A stretch of 64,000 nucleotides of DNA from Adenophora triphylla var. japonica (GCA_022495995.1 JAFEMH010002490.1:186001-250000); one strand, 5' to 3'; positions 22,719 through 34,935 are shown, numbered from the stretch's first letter. The notes: generated from the letters alone by a model not told the origin. Made by a program: numbers and translations.

Positions 22719-25440
22719 CCCTAAATGGTTCAAACTATACCATTTGGAAGACCAAAATGATTATGCTTATTAAATAAATTGATCATCGTGCTTGGGTTAG
22801 TCTTATAAATGGATACACTCCTCCCATGATCGAAATTACCCCAGGGTCATCTGATGTCAAAGGTGAGAAACTTTACGGTCCTAAGCCCATAGAAACTTGG
22901 ACCAATGAGGAAATTGCGCTTGCAAACTATAATGTCAAGGCCATGGGAGCAATCTCTGACCATGTGGATCCTCATATGTATAGTTTATTCTCTAATCAAA
23001 CCATTGCCAAAACTGCTTGGGACATTCTCCAACTTCATTGTGAAGGACCGACTAGTGTCAGAAAAACTAAGTTAAGGACTTTAATGACCAAGTTTGAAAC
23101 TTTAAGAGTGGGAGAGAATGAAACCATAAAAGAGTACTCAACCAAAATATTGGACATCTCAAACGAGTCTTTTTCCTTGGATGAATCTATATTCAATGCA
23201 AGGCTCGTAAGTAAAGTGCTAAGGACTCTCCCTGAAAAGTGTAATATTAAAATTTCTGTTATTGAGGAAACTCAGGATATCCAAACTGTTGGACTTGATG
23301 TAATCCCGAGTATTTTAACTAATTTTGAGTTGAATCTTGAGGTACAGGAATCTAGTAAAGCAAATTCAATTGCTCTTGCTAGTGCCCTCAAAGTATCTGA
23401 AGATCTACTACAATTGTCTAATGATATAGATGAGTCAAACTTGGGAGAAGATGATTGTGACTTGATAACATAAAAATTCAATAACATGTTGAAAAAGAAA
23501 CGATCAATAAAGTTTTCTAATTCATCATACTCTCCTTCTTCCACGGTTGAATCATTTAAAAGGGAGAGCAGTATAAAGAAACCTTTTTTGGAAACTAAGA
23601 AATCTATCGAGTCAATTCAGTGTAGGGCTTGTAAAGGTTTTGAACATTTTGCTAATAAATGTGCAAATACCTTAAGGAAAATGGGGATGAGTTTTTCTGC
23701 ATCATTATGTGATTCTGATGATAACGATCAGACAACAAATCTGTCAATATTGCGTTCATCATAGTTCCCCTTGTCTGATAGTGATTCAGATTTGGAAGTT
23801 GTGCAGTGTTCTATTTGCACAACTGACCAAAAAATTGGCTGCAGTCTGTATACCTGCTTGAATTCCACAACTGCATGTGAAACTGAGAATGATCCTACAG
23901 ATGAAGAAAGTGCAACCTATGAGGATCTACACAGTAACTACATAGAACTCCATACTGAATGGATCAAGCGGAAGGAGCAAATCAAGGTGTTCAAACAGCT
24001 AAATAATAAACTCTCCTCTGAAAATAAAAGTCTGCAATCTGAGGTTGAGTGTTTATGCAAGGAGAGTGACTCTCAAAAGGACTCCATAGCCAAGTTGGAA
24101 GTTTTACTCGCAAAGAAAGATATTAAGTGTGAAAAGTTCAAAACTGAGCTTAAAAGAGAAACTGAAACTCTAACTAAGCTTAATAATGGTAAGGCTAAGT
24201 TGGAAGAAGTTTTGAATTTAGGTAATCAAGGAAAATCTGAAATTGGCTATGGAAGTCATAATTTTGTCAAAGAGGGTGACGGTTCTTCCAGTTTAAAGAA
24301 AAATGTTTTTAAAACCAAAGGTACGTTGCATGTAGAAGGTTTACCTAGGTTGCATAATGTGTTTCATGTTGATGAGCTAACTGCTAACTTGATAAGCATA
24401 AGTCAATTGTGTGATGATGATCTACATGTCAAATTTGATAAGAAGATGTGTGAGGTATTTGATGATTGAAATAAATGTGTTTTGACATGAGTAAGATCCT
24501 CAGATCATTGTTACAAGTTGGTTGAAAATCTTTTATACCATAAATCGATTTTTGATGATGCTCCTGATCTTATTGTCAAAACTGCTGAGGATGATATTGC
24601 AGGTTACACTTGGGAACAAGATACAGTTAATGATGAATCTGAACCAAGAAAGACAAATGAATCTGCAGAACAGATACATGTACAGACAGTTGTGCAACCA
24701 GTTGTTCAGACAACTGATAACACAAGTGTTCAGACAACTGAAAAACAAGGTTCAGATTCTGAAACTGATGAAAGTAAAGTAAGCAGAGAGAGGGACATTC
24801 CTTCCAGAATACAAGGAAATCATCCTACCTCCCAGATCATTGGAGAAGTGGATGAAGGAATAAAAACAAGAGGAAAGAAGGTCAACTACCTGACCTTGTA
24901 GGTTTGGTTTGCATGAACTCCGTATACCATCAGGAATGTCCATGTTTTTGTGTTGCCAATGACTAATCTAATTCAGAGGCATTTTTTAAGGCATTTTAGG
25001 GGGAGATAATCATTGATTCCAAAAGAACCAATGTTGGATGTTTATGTCTTGAAAATAAGTTGTATTCATGGAATAACAGGGAACAAACTTTTGTTTTCCT
25101 TATCAGTTGTTGAATCAAAATGTGTGATAGTTGATAGTAAGTGCATCAAACTTTTTTGGATGAACAATTTGGTTAAAGACTATGAAATCGAAAACAAAAC
25201 TTTATCTATTTTTTGTGATGCTAAAAGTGTCATAGATATGGCAAATGACCTTGCAATGTTCTACTTCTAAGCATCTAGATTTTAGACTTCATTTTGTTAG
25301 AGATATTGTTGAACAGAAAATTATTAGTTGTGAATTTGCTGAAACTAATAAAAGATTGATTGATATTTTCATGAAGGCCATTGTTTTCGAGAGATTTTCT
25401 TCCCTAAAAAGGTCTCTCGGATTGTGTGTGTTGAGATGAT
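22719..25440 (+). pseudogene. Copia element A gag-pol remnant (gag, zinc knuckle, PR end, RNase H)
   Basis: Gag resumes as NGSNYTIWKTKMIMLIK, one stop, then DHRAWVSLINGYTPP; the frame 22826-23473 is open (215 aa). The zinc knuckle CRACKGFEHFANKC (C-x2-C-x4-H-x4-C) lies at about 23621-23662. A coiled-coil-like charged stretch follows (about 23930-24180), then NLISISQLCDDDLHVKF from the protease-integrase junction. Integrase core and most of reverse transcriptase are missing: the sequence jumps to the linker PSRIQGNHPTSQIIGEVDEG (about 24800), then to RNase H pieces (SVVESKCVIVDSKCIKLFW; FVRDIVEQKIIS; RFSSLKRSLGLC, ending 25440). Stops at 23474, 23762, 24466 and later make it defective. The gag coiled coil and several polypurine tracts suggest a Sirevirus-type copia (inference). 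Confidence 0.85.
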
Positions 25441-26082
25441 CTCACAATTGTGTGGACATCTGTCTGCATCTCTGTATAATTGTATATTACAGAAAACAAA
25501 AAAAAATCTGCATTCATTAACTGCATGATTATCTCTTGTGATCACTTGTCTATTTTACTCTATTGACATTATTTGTCTCTTGAATGTGAGATCCCTCCTA
25601 ACTTGGTGATAAAATTCCTAAGTTAAAATTTTCTTATGATATCTATCATGGAGTGGGTGTCTAATCTAAGGTCACTGAGAAAAATAAGCTGCCTCCATTT
25701 ATTTTGAAGCTTCCACTCATGTGCACAATGCCAATGACTTATGTTGCATCACTTGGAATAAAAATTTGGGCAAGCACTATGGTGTGAGAGTCTAAAGCTC
25801 CTTCTCATTGACTGATTCATTGCCAAATATGGAGACATTCTAGAGGCTACATGATTGAGGGTTATCTCATTGACTTCTTGTAAAGTCAAATCGTGTCATT
25901 GTGTAAATTTATTCATATCATATCTTCATTGAGGTCAATCTCCACTTGTGTGCACATAATTTGCATCATTCTAGGCATAATTATAAACTAGGACATCTTT
26001 TGCCCCATGAAATATTCATTTAATTATTTTATTTTCATTAAATTATGGGCTAATCATTTTTTTGGTTAACAATATGTTTAAT

Positions 26083-26630
26083 TAGGGGTGGTAATTTTAC
26101 CGGACACGACCCGAACCCGGAAATATCTGACCCGTTTGGGTCGGGTTCGGTAGTCATATTTTAAAACCCATCGGGTTCGGGTTCAAGTTCGTTATTTCAA
26201 TGGTGCCCGACCCGACCCGTTGAAAGATCTATATGAGTGTTTTATGTTAATTTATCAGATTATGGTTTAATGCCTGTGAAAGATCTGTATGAGTGTTTTA
26301 TGATATCTTCAGGGTTTTGTAAATTACTGTAATTACTTGGAAAAACATAAATAAGGTTGGCTCGCTAGCTCTTCGTTTTCCTGTGAACACTCAATTTTGG
26401 GTGCTGAACTTTGAGTGAAATAAAGCAGCTACCTTTTTAACGCTTATTATTGAAAAACTGTTCAAGAGCATGAATATTGACCAGCTTTTACATAATATGG
26501 AACCAGAGGGGGTTATCTGCACACAAGGGAAACCATTTAACTTACATGTCGGGTCGGGTTCGGTTAATATGCGTGAATGATCGGGTCGGGTTCGGTTAGG
26601 TCAAACCCGAATCCGACCCGTTGCCATCCC
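26083..26630. mobile_element. hAT-type MITE (548 bp) inside copia element A
   Basis: Ends TAGGGGTGGTAA ... TTGCCATCCC with the perfect 8-bp target duplication TGTTTAAT at 26075-26082 and 26631-26638. Both ends are rich in ggtcgggttcggt. There is no transposase frame. The 8-bp duplication and terminal sequence fit hAT. Confidence 0.85.
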
Positions 26631-27169
26631 TGTTTAATGAGTGTTTGTCCAGGTTTGTGTGCAAAGAAATTCTAAATGCAACAATCTTTTAGGGTCCAAG
26701 TGAAAATGATATCCTATGGTATTGCAATTGGTCACAAAATTCGAGTAGCATTTGGTTTTGAATTCATAATTTCTTTGCCCAAATTGATCCTTCAAAAGGT
26801 TTGGATACTTTGACTATCTTTGTTTCCTGTGCCAAATGCACGTCTTCCCAGCCATCATCAGCAACAATGGTGTGTCTTTCTGAAAATCCCAATTTTTTTA
26901 TAATCTCTCCACTTGTCTATGTTGTTGTTCGAACATCTGTGCACACAACTCTGCTCACAACTGGTTACACATGTGATCATTATTCCCCGTTTATTCATAA
27001 ATCTGTAAGTATTGTTTTTCCTCCAATATTTTCGTCTGACTCTGCTCCTCTCAAGCTGAAACTCTGATCATATATCACAAAGGGGTTTCTTAAGATATTT
27101 TCATGGACGTGCGCACACCTTTTCAAAATCTCTAAAGTAAAAGGGGAGAATAGGGGAAAATGTCTCAGA

Positions 27170-27476
27170 TAGTCATTCAAGGAAGAGATGATCATCAATC
27201 AAGGGAGAGATGTCTCATAGATGATCAATCAAGAGAGATCACGGAGATATACGACCAGTTTAGGGGGAGTTTGATGAAATGGAGCGCAATGCTTTAAGGA
27301 GGAGTTTGACTTTCCTTGTGGTGATTACATGTATTGACCAGAACCACAAAAATAGGGGAGGATTGAAAGAGTATATTTATACTCTTGATATCTTTTATTT
27401 TTCTATTCTGGTAGGTTTGAAATTGATAATCTCGATTTTGCAATTTTTGTCCATATTCACAAAAATAGGGGGAGAT
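27170..27476 (+). other. 3' leader of copia element A with repeated polypurine tracts
   Basis: Contains agtaaaaggggagaatagg just upstream, aaaaataggggagga, and aaaaatagggggaga directly before the 3' LTR. Repeated polypurine tracts are known from Sireviruses. A short LTR-like start (tgaaagagtatatttatac) at 27365 follows the second tract. Confidence 0.7.
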
Positions 27477-28159
27477 TGAAAGAGTATGAATATACTCTTG
27501 AAATATCTTTTTGATTTTTTTAATTATGGTTTGTATTTTTTACATAAATAGATTAGGAAAGTTGTAAATATATAAATTAGTTGACTAATGGCTAACTATT
27601 TTGTTTAAATATGTTTTGTATTTTATTAGGTATATTTCTCAAGGAAGGACTCTTGGGCTGATAAGGAAAAAAGAATTCTTTGTAAATAAGGAAGAGATTG
27701 ACGATTCTTTGTTGAAGAAGGATTACTCTCACTATATAAAGAGACCGCACATATCATTCATGATCACGGATTTTAGAGAAACAAACGAAGTAGATATATT
27801 TTCTTGAGTCCTTGTTTCCGTGTTCTTGAAGTTCAGATCCTTGAATCTTCACGACTATTTTTCAGTTTAGTGTTCTTAAGTTAGAACGGCTTTTGTCTTT
27901 TCGTACGATAATTTGTTTTCTTTCATTGTAAGTTTTCTTTACAACTTGTTCTCAACAAGGTTGTATTTTATGAAAGTTTTTCAGCAAGCATAGTCTTGCT
28001 GAAGTGTTTAAATTCGTTGTTATTCCGTTACATTTAATTTTGTTTATTTAAGTTATTTTTTGGAAAAAGTTGTTTAGTGAGTTGTGCTGACACTTGTGTG
28101 AACAACTGTATACACAAGTTACTGCACAAGTGATTTCAATCCTAGCTACAAATCTTTCA
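27477..28159 (+). mobile_element. Copia element A, LTR copy 3 (3' LTR, 683 bp)
   Basis: Same TGAAAG ... CTTTCA ends as LTRs 1 and 2. It is followed directly by CACAT (28160-28164), the partner of the duplication at 5825. Confidence 0.9.
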
Positions 28160-28164
28160 CACAT

Positions 28165-29386
28165 GACTCGGACAACATCAAGACGATCAACCTATGATTT
28201 TTCTCCTTGTTTAATTTTACGTTTTTAAATTGTATTTCAATAATTTGTAAAGATGAATTGAGTTTTTTTTTTCTCTTTTTGTGCTTATTGTAAGATTTTG
28301 TCTAACACATAGTATATTTTACACTTAAATTTCTTGAGCATTTCAAATCCATTCATCACAGGCATAGATTAGTTTTCCTAACACCACGACAACCAAAATA
28401 AATAAAATTAAAATTTATGTAGATTCTAAGGGTTTCTAAGCGGCAAAATGCCATAAAAAATAAATCAAAATATGAATAACTCAATTCATCTTTACAAATT
28501 ATCAAATATAAAATGAAAATTGTTCGTGTCTTTCAAAATTACCTATGGAGTTTGCAGGAATAGATCTTGAGCAATCTCTCAATAACATCAGGAAGAAGAT
28601 GTAACTATTTGGATCTGATGTTTGAAAGAATAATGTTGCAAGAGACCTGAAGAAGGGTTGTCGTGATTATTGAGTAGGAGATGTCCGGAAGGTTTCACCA
28701 AGTTACAGAGAGAATAGTGAGAGAGGAGAAGACGGCAAGAGAGAAAACTGGCCAGGAGAAAACAGATAAAATCTTTTCATGTTTGAGGGAGAAGAGGTTA
28801 CGTAACTATCTGGGTAGTGTGAACAATCGATTATTTGGGTCGACTTGGAGCCGTAAGATCAATTCATTTGGATTTAATCCAGGTCACTCTCTGTCTCGAC
28901 CGTTTTTCCCATTCCCTATTATAATATAGATTACTACTAACCCCTGTGCCAATAGCACGGTAACAAGAAAAAAAAGAGGAAGTGAAAAAAATAATGATTA
29001 CAAAAAAACATCTTTCCATCTATTGAATGGATCATTGAATTAAATGACAACCAATTGTATATTTTAAAACATGCACTTGAAGCACAAATACTTTTGAAAT
29101 TCAAATAAAGGTAGAATTCAAAACTATAGTATTAACACACTATCAACGCACTACCACCACATTTTTTCTTTGGTTGCACAATCTCCACATGCCTTTTTCT
29201 CTCTAAGTTTCTATGCCAAAGCCTTTTTGTCAATTACTCATTTCGCTGCATTCACATAACTAAATTATAGATTAAACCATCAATGAGAAGCCAATTTAAA
29301 AGCCAATAAATATGCAGGTTTCTGTAAATAATATTAAAAAAATAAAAATTGGATGATATAGTCATCAAGCGTGTAGAGCTGGAAAA
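28165..29386. other. Intergenic DNA, possibly continuing the older copia relic
   Basis: No gene seen. A pair of inverted 23-base segments (aatttgtaaagatgaattgag near 28233 and its complement near 28480) brackets about 230 bp and may be a small decayed foldback insertion. The rest is AT-rich. Confidence 0.4.
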
Positions 29387-29906
29387 AATTGTATTCAGAA
29401 AATTTTGGGGGAAACTAGTTTCCCCCTATGTTAAAAAAAGACTGGTTTTGGTAAGGGGAAACCGACACACACATAGCGGCATAGCGGATCGGTATTGAAA
29501 CCCACGTTTTGACCCGGTTTACTAAATTGGTAAACCTAATTGCATACCTTCACTCTCTCAAAAACACACAGCGCCGTTCTCTCTCTCTAAAACCGGTGAA
29601 GGCTACCTTTAACCTTCTAATCTTTTGTTCGTTTTTTACATTTTGAAGTAAAATTTGTTTGATTCTCATTGCGTCGTTCGTTAATTTCACTCTATTTGAC
29701 GCAAACTACCGTTTGATTTAAAGCAAAATAACGAGGAAAAGCGTAGTGAAACCAGGATGTGATGGAGGTATGTATTGATTTCAAGTTTTTCCGCTTGATT
29801 CTCACTCTATTTTGTTCGATTATTGTGTTGATTTCAAGCCTTTTTTGTTCAGTTTTTGTGATGCTTGATTAGGCATTTTGAGTTTGGTATTTGGTACTCA
29901 GTGATT

Positions 29907-30030
29907 TGAACAAGCAAAAGGAGTCTTTGTTGAATAAAGTTGAAGACTTTCCGGGAATCAAACATGATCACATTGACAAGATTGTTGGGAGCAAAGACAA
30001 CGAGAAAAAGAAAGAGGAAGAAAGCTGGTA
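29907..30030 (+). pseudogene. Unidentified coding-like fragment inside the foldback element
   Basis: The + frame reads DLNKQKESLLNKVEDFPG, then IKHDHIDKIVGSKDNEKKK and a stop at about 30028. Its charged, helix-like composition contrasts with the AT-rich surroundings. There is no in-frame start in the element and no family I recognise. It may be a captured exon piece (inference) or chance. Confidence 0.3.
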
Positions 30031-30239
30031 GTTCGACTGCAACATACATATGTTAGACAAACTAGGTCTAGAAAGTGTGTTAATCAGTGAAATTGTAACA
30101 TTTTGTTTTGAAATACAAACTTATTATTTTTTAAGTCCAAACTTATTATTTTAAGTTATTAACTTGTTGTTTTTTAAACATGTGTATTAAGTTGTATTAT
30201 AAGCTCATGTTCAAAGTGCTTGTTTCAAAAGAAATTGCA

Positions 30240-31020
30240 TGGTTATTATAATACCAAGTTTGTCTGTTAAAACACGAAGTTACACTACTAAAACACCAAG
30301 TATAAATCTGATACGACAAAACTTGATTAACCACCAGGTTGCACTAATAAAACACCAAGTTACTGTACTAAAATATAAAGTTACTATACTAAAACACCAA
30401 GTTATATTATCAGTTGATGTTCAAAAATGCTTATTTCAATAGAAATTGCATGGTTATTATAATATCAAGTTTGTATGTTAAAACACAAAGTTACACTACT
30501 AAAATATCAAGTATAGATTCGATACGGCATAACTTGATTATTATCGATCGCACTAATAAAACACCAAGTTATTGTACTAAAACATAAAGTTAAAATACTA
30601 AAACACCAAGTTACAATACTAAAACAATACAAGTTACTATACTAAAACATCAAGTCACAACACCAAAACACCAAGTTACTGTACTAAAACATAAAGTTAT
30701 TATACTAAAACACCAAGTTATATTATCAGTTGATGTTCAAAATGCTTATTTCAATAGAAATTGCATGGTTATTATAATATCAAGTTTGTATGTTAAAACA
30801 CCAAGTTACACTACTAAAATATCAAGTATAGATCTGATACAACATAACTTGATTATTATCAGACTGCACTAATAAAACACCAAGTTATTGTACTAAAACA
30901 TAAAGTTAAAATACTAAAACACCAAGTTACAATACTAAAACAATACAAGTTACTATACTAAAACATCAAGTCACAACACCAAAACACCAAGTTACTATAC
31001 TAAAACAACAAGTTACACCA
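30240..31020. repeat. Minisatellite of about 21 bp with higher-order structure
   Basis: Many copies of actaaaacaccaagttac. A longer segment containing gaaattgcatggttattata recurs at 30231, 30441 and 30757, so blocks of about 210 and 315 bp were themselves duplicated. Confidence 0.9.
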
Positions 31021-31385
31021 AATCAATTATATTTCAATTTCAACAGTTTGAACATCTATATTTCAATTTGAGCAGCAAACGACCACATGATTCAAATTAA
31101 GTGTAGATTTGGTGTTTTTGAGCCAAATGAAGATATACATCTCTTCCAATTGATCTTCATTATCTTTTTCAATCTCACTCTCCTCTGATTCAATAACATC
31201 TGTGATCTACTATCTCCATATCCATCTTCATCTTCTATAAGGAGAAAATCAATTTCAATAAGATCAATTAGCTCATTTGAATATCAATTTCAAACAGAAA
31301 AAATGCAATAACTGATGAACAAACTCTTAAGAATTCATACATTTTTAATCGTTTTTTTTTTAAGCTCCTTTCGTCTGCAATGGCG

Positions 31386-31389
<4 letters not shown>

Positions 31390-31433
<44 letters not shown>
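31390..31433. repeat. (GA)n microsatellite
   Basis: About 44 bp of GA dinucleotides near the right arm of the foldback element. Confidence 0.95.
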
Positions 31434-31438
<5 letters not shown>

Positions 31439-31689
31439 GGAAGCTGGGAAAACTCAGCCAAAAAGATCGCATATTTTACCCTATACTCCTGAACCGTGTT
31501 TTAGAGAGAGAGAACGACGCTGTGTATTTTTGAGAGAGTGAAGGTTTGCGATTAGGTTTACCAATTTAGTAAACCGGGTCAAAACATGGGTTTCAATACC
31601 GGTCCTCTATGCCGCTATGGGTTTCAAAACCGGTCTTTTTTTAACATTAGGGGGAAACTAGTTTCCCCCAAAACTAACTCAATTGTATT

Positions 31690-32365
31690 AAGTTTAATTA
31701 AATAAGTTCAAAAGGAAACAAAAACATAAGTCCTTTATTGGTTTTTTTTATCAATATCTATAAGACTATAATGGATCCATAAAGAACTATAATGGAGCCA
31801 AAGAGCATAATAAAAACACACACATACCAAATGCCCAACCCCCAGAACCAACCTTTTACTCTTAAAATAGTAAAATCACAGAAAATATTAATTGTAATCA
31901 ACAGAGTAAATGAAAATAACTAAAAAAATCTTTCCTTTTTCATTGAGAATTCCTCCTCCACCAGAAACATAATTGTTTATTTGCAGGATCATTGTGGGAG
32001 CCGAGCCGAGCCGAGTATGGAGGAATATAATCTATAAAACCAAGTTCTTGCGCTTGTTTAAACAAAATTTTAAAGAATATAAACAGAATAAACTTTAAGA
32101 GTGAAAAGTTAAATCCTTAATTTCCATCTGATAAGTCAATGGGAAAAATTAAGAGAAATAACTAAAATGGAGAATTATGAAGGAATTCAAAAAATAAAAT
32201 TAAAATATGCAACAATAATAAAGGGAAAATACAAACAAACAAACCAAAGAAGGAAATCATGATAATGCAAATCAAAAACTCATATATCAAATAGTACGTT
32301 ATCATCCAAATTTCAAAAACCCAATTTAAAAATTCAAACTCATACATTTAAAATTCAAACCGAGC
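31690..32365. other. Intergenic AT-rich DNA
   Basis: I see no gene, repeat or element that I can support here. Confidence 0.4.
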
Positions 32366-32437
32366 AAATTTACCTCATCAACAATTTTTTTTTTTTTGGC
32401 GAAAAGGGCAATGCCCCCTAAATTTACCTCATCAACA
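32366..32437 (-). mobile_element. 36-bp retroposed tail between 18-bp direct repeats
   Basis: An 18-base sequence starting aaatttacctcatc is present at 32366-32383 and 32420-32437. Between them lies a poly-T run and ggcgaaaagggcaatgcccc; read on minus this is a short LINE/SINE-like 3' end followed by poly-A. The layout fits an extremely 5'-truncated retroposition with target duplication. Confidence 0.75.
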
Positions 32438-32863
32438 AGATACTCGGGAATGGCAGAAAGTTAGACTGGAGCATCTGCACCGATGGAGACCGTAGATAAT
32501 GAACGCTACACCGAATTTGATGCATTGGGCTAGTCCCTGGGTGAGGAGAGAGTTAGGGACTGAACGCAGCAAACGACGGCTCGGTTGTCACCGATTGTGC
32601 GTGTGTGGCTTGTAAGGTGGAACGGTGGGTGCGTAACTGTTGTGAGAGTGGGAAAAAGGAAAGAGAACGTGGGTAGTTTAGGGTTAATTCAGGATGTCGG
32701 ATCAAGTTTGTAAGATTAAATCCTGGTCTATCTTTGTATCGGCGATTGCCTCCATTGTCTATTGTAATATAGACAAGGCATCATTAACATTTTTCACAAA
32801 ATAGTTGTAAAAATTAAATTTTCATAAATTTTAGTGAAAGTTTAATCATATTGACCCCTATAA
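32438..32863. other. Intergenic DNA
   Basis: No supported gene. Begins near ggagcatctgcaccgatgg and ends with cctccattgtctattg; these could be ends of another small element, but I found no matching inverted termini. Confidence 0.35.
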
Positions 32864-32871
32864 TTAAATGA

Positions 32872-33354
32872 AGAGTGCGTCTGCTGAGAAACGCGTTTCT
32901 CCATAACTATGGAGAAACGTGTTTTTCATAGCCAGAAGCTTTACATTTGATAACCAGAAAAAAAAACCCAAGGCCAAGACCAAAAGCTTCTGGATATCCA
33001 GAAGCTTTGCATTTGATAGCCGTAAGCTTTGCAGATTGATATCCGAAGCTTTGTATTTGATAGCCGAAGGATGTGAAATGTATATCCAGAACTCATAGGT
33101 GCATATCCGTAAAAGCGTTAGGTGCATATCCGAAATGTGTTAGGGCATATCCAGAAATTGCTATTGAAGGTTTTCGATATCCGAAACCTTCAAATGTATA
33201 TCCAGAAACATTTTGAAGGTTTCTGGATATTCATTTGAAGGTTTCTGGATATCACTTTCATAGGTTTCTGGCTATCTAGCTCATTGTCGCGCGACATGTC
33301 GGGACCCGTTTCTCCATAACTTATGGAGAAACGCGTTTCTCCCTAGATTTTGTG
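32872..33354. mobile_element. Palindrome-rich MITE (483 bp) with 8-bp target duplication
   Basis: TTAAATGA occurs at 32864-32871 and 33355-33362. Near both ends lie inverted segments that are themselves palindromes around gagaaacgcgtttctc. The core repeats gaagctttgcatttgatag and ggatatccagaa units and contains a 26-bp perfect palindrome centred at 32995/32996. The 8-bp duplication suggests hAT-like; family uncertain. Confidence 0.7.
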
Positions 33355-33520
33355 TTAAATGAATCAGTTTCATGGGGTATGAAAAAATTTCTTGTACATT
33401 GGAGAAGCCACAATGCGGTGAAGAGGTGATCACCTTTATTTTGAAGTCATGTTATTTTTAACATCTTCAAAATTAGAAAAATACCATTAAAAGGTAGTGT
33501 TGATAATTTTAACCCTTTTT

Positions 33521-33948
33521 CAATAAAATCATAGGTTATTGTATACTCCCTCCGTCCCGCCCGAAAATGAGCCCAAACCAAACCTCGTACGCAAATTAAG
33601 GAAAATGATGTAGGAAAGAGAAAAAGTTTAAATGTTGTGAGTATGAAAAATTAAATAGGAGAAATAATGAGTGGGAGGAATAGTTAGGAGAGAGAATGTT
33701 GTGAGTGTAAAAGTAAAGTAGGAGAGAGAATGAGTGGATGGAATAGTAATAAAAACTTTCCTTTTTGGGAAAGTGCCTTTTTTAAATGGAACGCCCAAAA
33801 TGGAAATTTGTGGCTTTTCGGACGAGTCGGAGGGAGTACTACTTAATACTAGTGTTTTCGTATTTTGTTTATAGGCACATCAATAAAATCATAGGTTATT
33901 GTATACTACTTAATACTAGTGTTTTTTGTATTTTGTTTATAGGCACAT
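33521..33948. repeat. 67/68-bp tandem duplication, first copy split by a Stowaway
   Basis: The segment from caataaaatcataggttatt to tttataggcacat is present as 33521-33880 (with a MITE inside) and as 33881-33948 (without it). The second copy is therefore the empty site of the MITE. Confidence 0.9.
33546..33836. mobile_element. Stowaway MITE (291 bp)
   Basis: Terminal inverted repeats CTCCCTCCGTCCCGCCCGAAAA ... TCGGACGAGTCGGAGGGAG are flanked by TA on both sides, the usual Tc1/mariner-type Stowaway target. No coding sequence. Confidence 0.92.
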
Positions 33949-34935
33949 CGACATTTTTATTAGTCGTATTTTGCTCACATTTTTATTTTAATCATCGATA
34001 TTTATTTTTAACAAATTTTAATCATCATACTCAAAATATGAATTCACTATGCTCAAACCCCTTAACCCTAACATCGTCAAGTAGTTTAATAAAAGTTACT
34101 ACAACTTTACAAGAGTTACCATTTTAGCGAAACTAAATAAAAGCGCCCCTCCCTAAATCTCTCCCACACCACCATCTTCGCCAAATATTCTTTTTATCAA
34201 AAGCCACAACCATCCTTCGTTAAGCCACCGAGTTATTGATCAACTACTCAAAATCGTTGTATTTCACCACCCATCTTAATTTTGTTTCATATTCACCCAA
34301 TTTATGTTTAAATATGTTGATGATCAAATAACGAGTGTTATTAAAAGTTATTGATCTGTGTTTAAATCTACGGATGAGTTTAAATTTTCAATTTTTGGAA
34401 TTTGAAGCTTTTAATTTTTCAACTAATTTTTTGCTTCCTATCGTTAATTATTATGTCTTCAAAACAACACCCCCCCCCGACTTTCATTGCGATATCAAAT
34501 TGGGATTTAGTGATCAATGTGTAGATGATGAGGTTAGGTTTGGGAATAAAAACAAGGGGAAAGAAAGAGGGTTGAGATCGGTGGGTTGGCTTTGAGACGG
34601 AATAGTGATGGCGTTGGCCGGTTAGTTAATTGATTATTGAAATAAAAGTTGATGAAAGTAAACAAAATCATTAATTTTTGATAAAGTTTGCTAACTTTTG
34701 TTAAATTTTATTAATGATATTGAGTTTAGTCTTAGTGAATGCATATTTTGAATATTGTATTAAATATAATGATTACAATTGTTTTTTAAGAGTAACGATT
34801 AAAATTGTTGTTTTTTTAAGCAAATAACATACGATTTATTCAAGAGTAAATAAAGTAGATACTCCACACAAGTCGGAGGCTCTACCCAAACATAAAAAAT
34901 ACAATCTTTTTGAAATTTTATTCAAAAACAATATC
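33949..34935. other. Intergenic DNA
   Basis: No gene or element seen. A poly-C run of about 10 lies near 34471. Confidence 0.4.

Larger units (their letters stand above)
29387..31689. mobile_element. Mutator-like foldback element (29396-31680) with 9-bp target duplications
   Basis: AATTGTATT at 29387-29395 and 31681-31689 is a perfect 9-bp duplication. The arms (about 29396-29600 and 31470-31680) are inverted copies beginning with a self-complementary stretch (gggggaaactagtttccccc). The core has a minisatellite (30240-31020), a (GA)n tract, and a short unidentified open stretch (29907-30030). No transposase is visible. A 9-bp duplication with long inverted arms fits a Mutator-like element. 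Confidence 0.88.
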
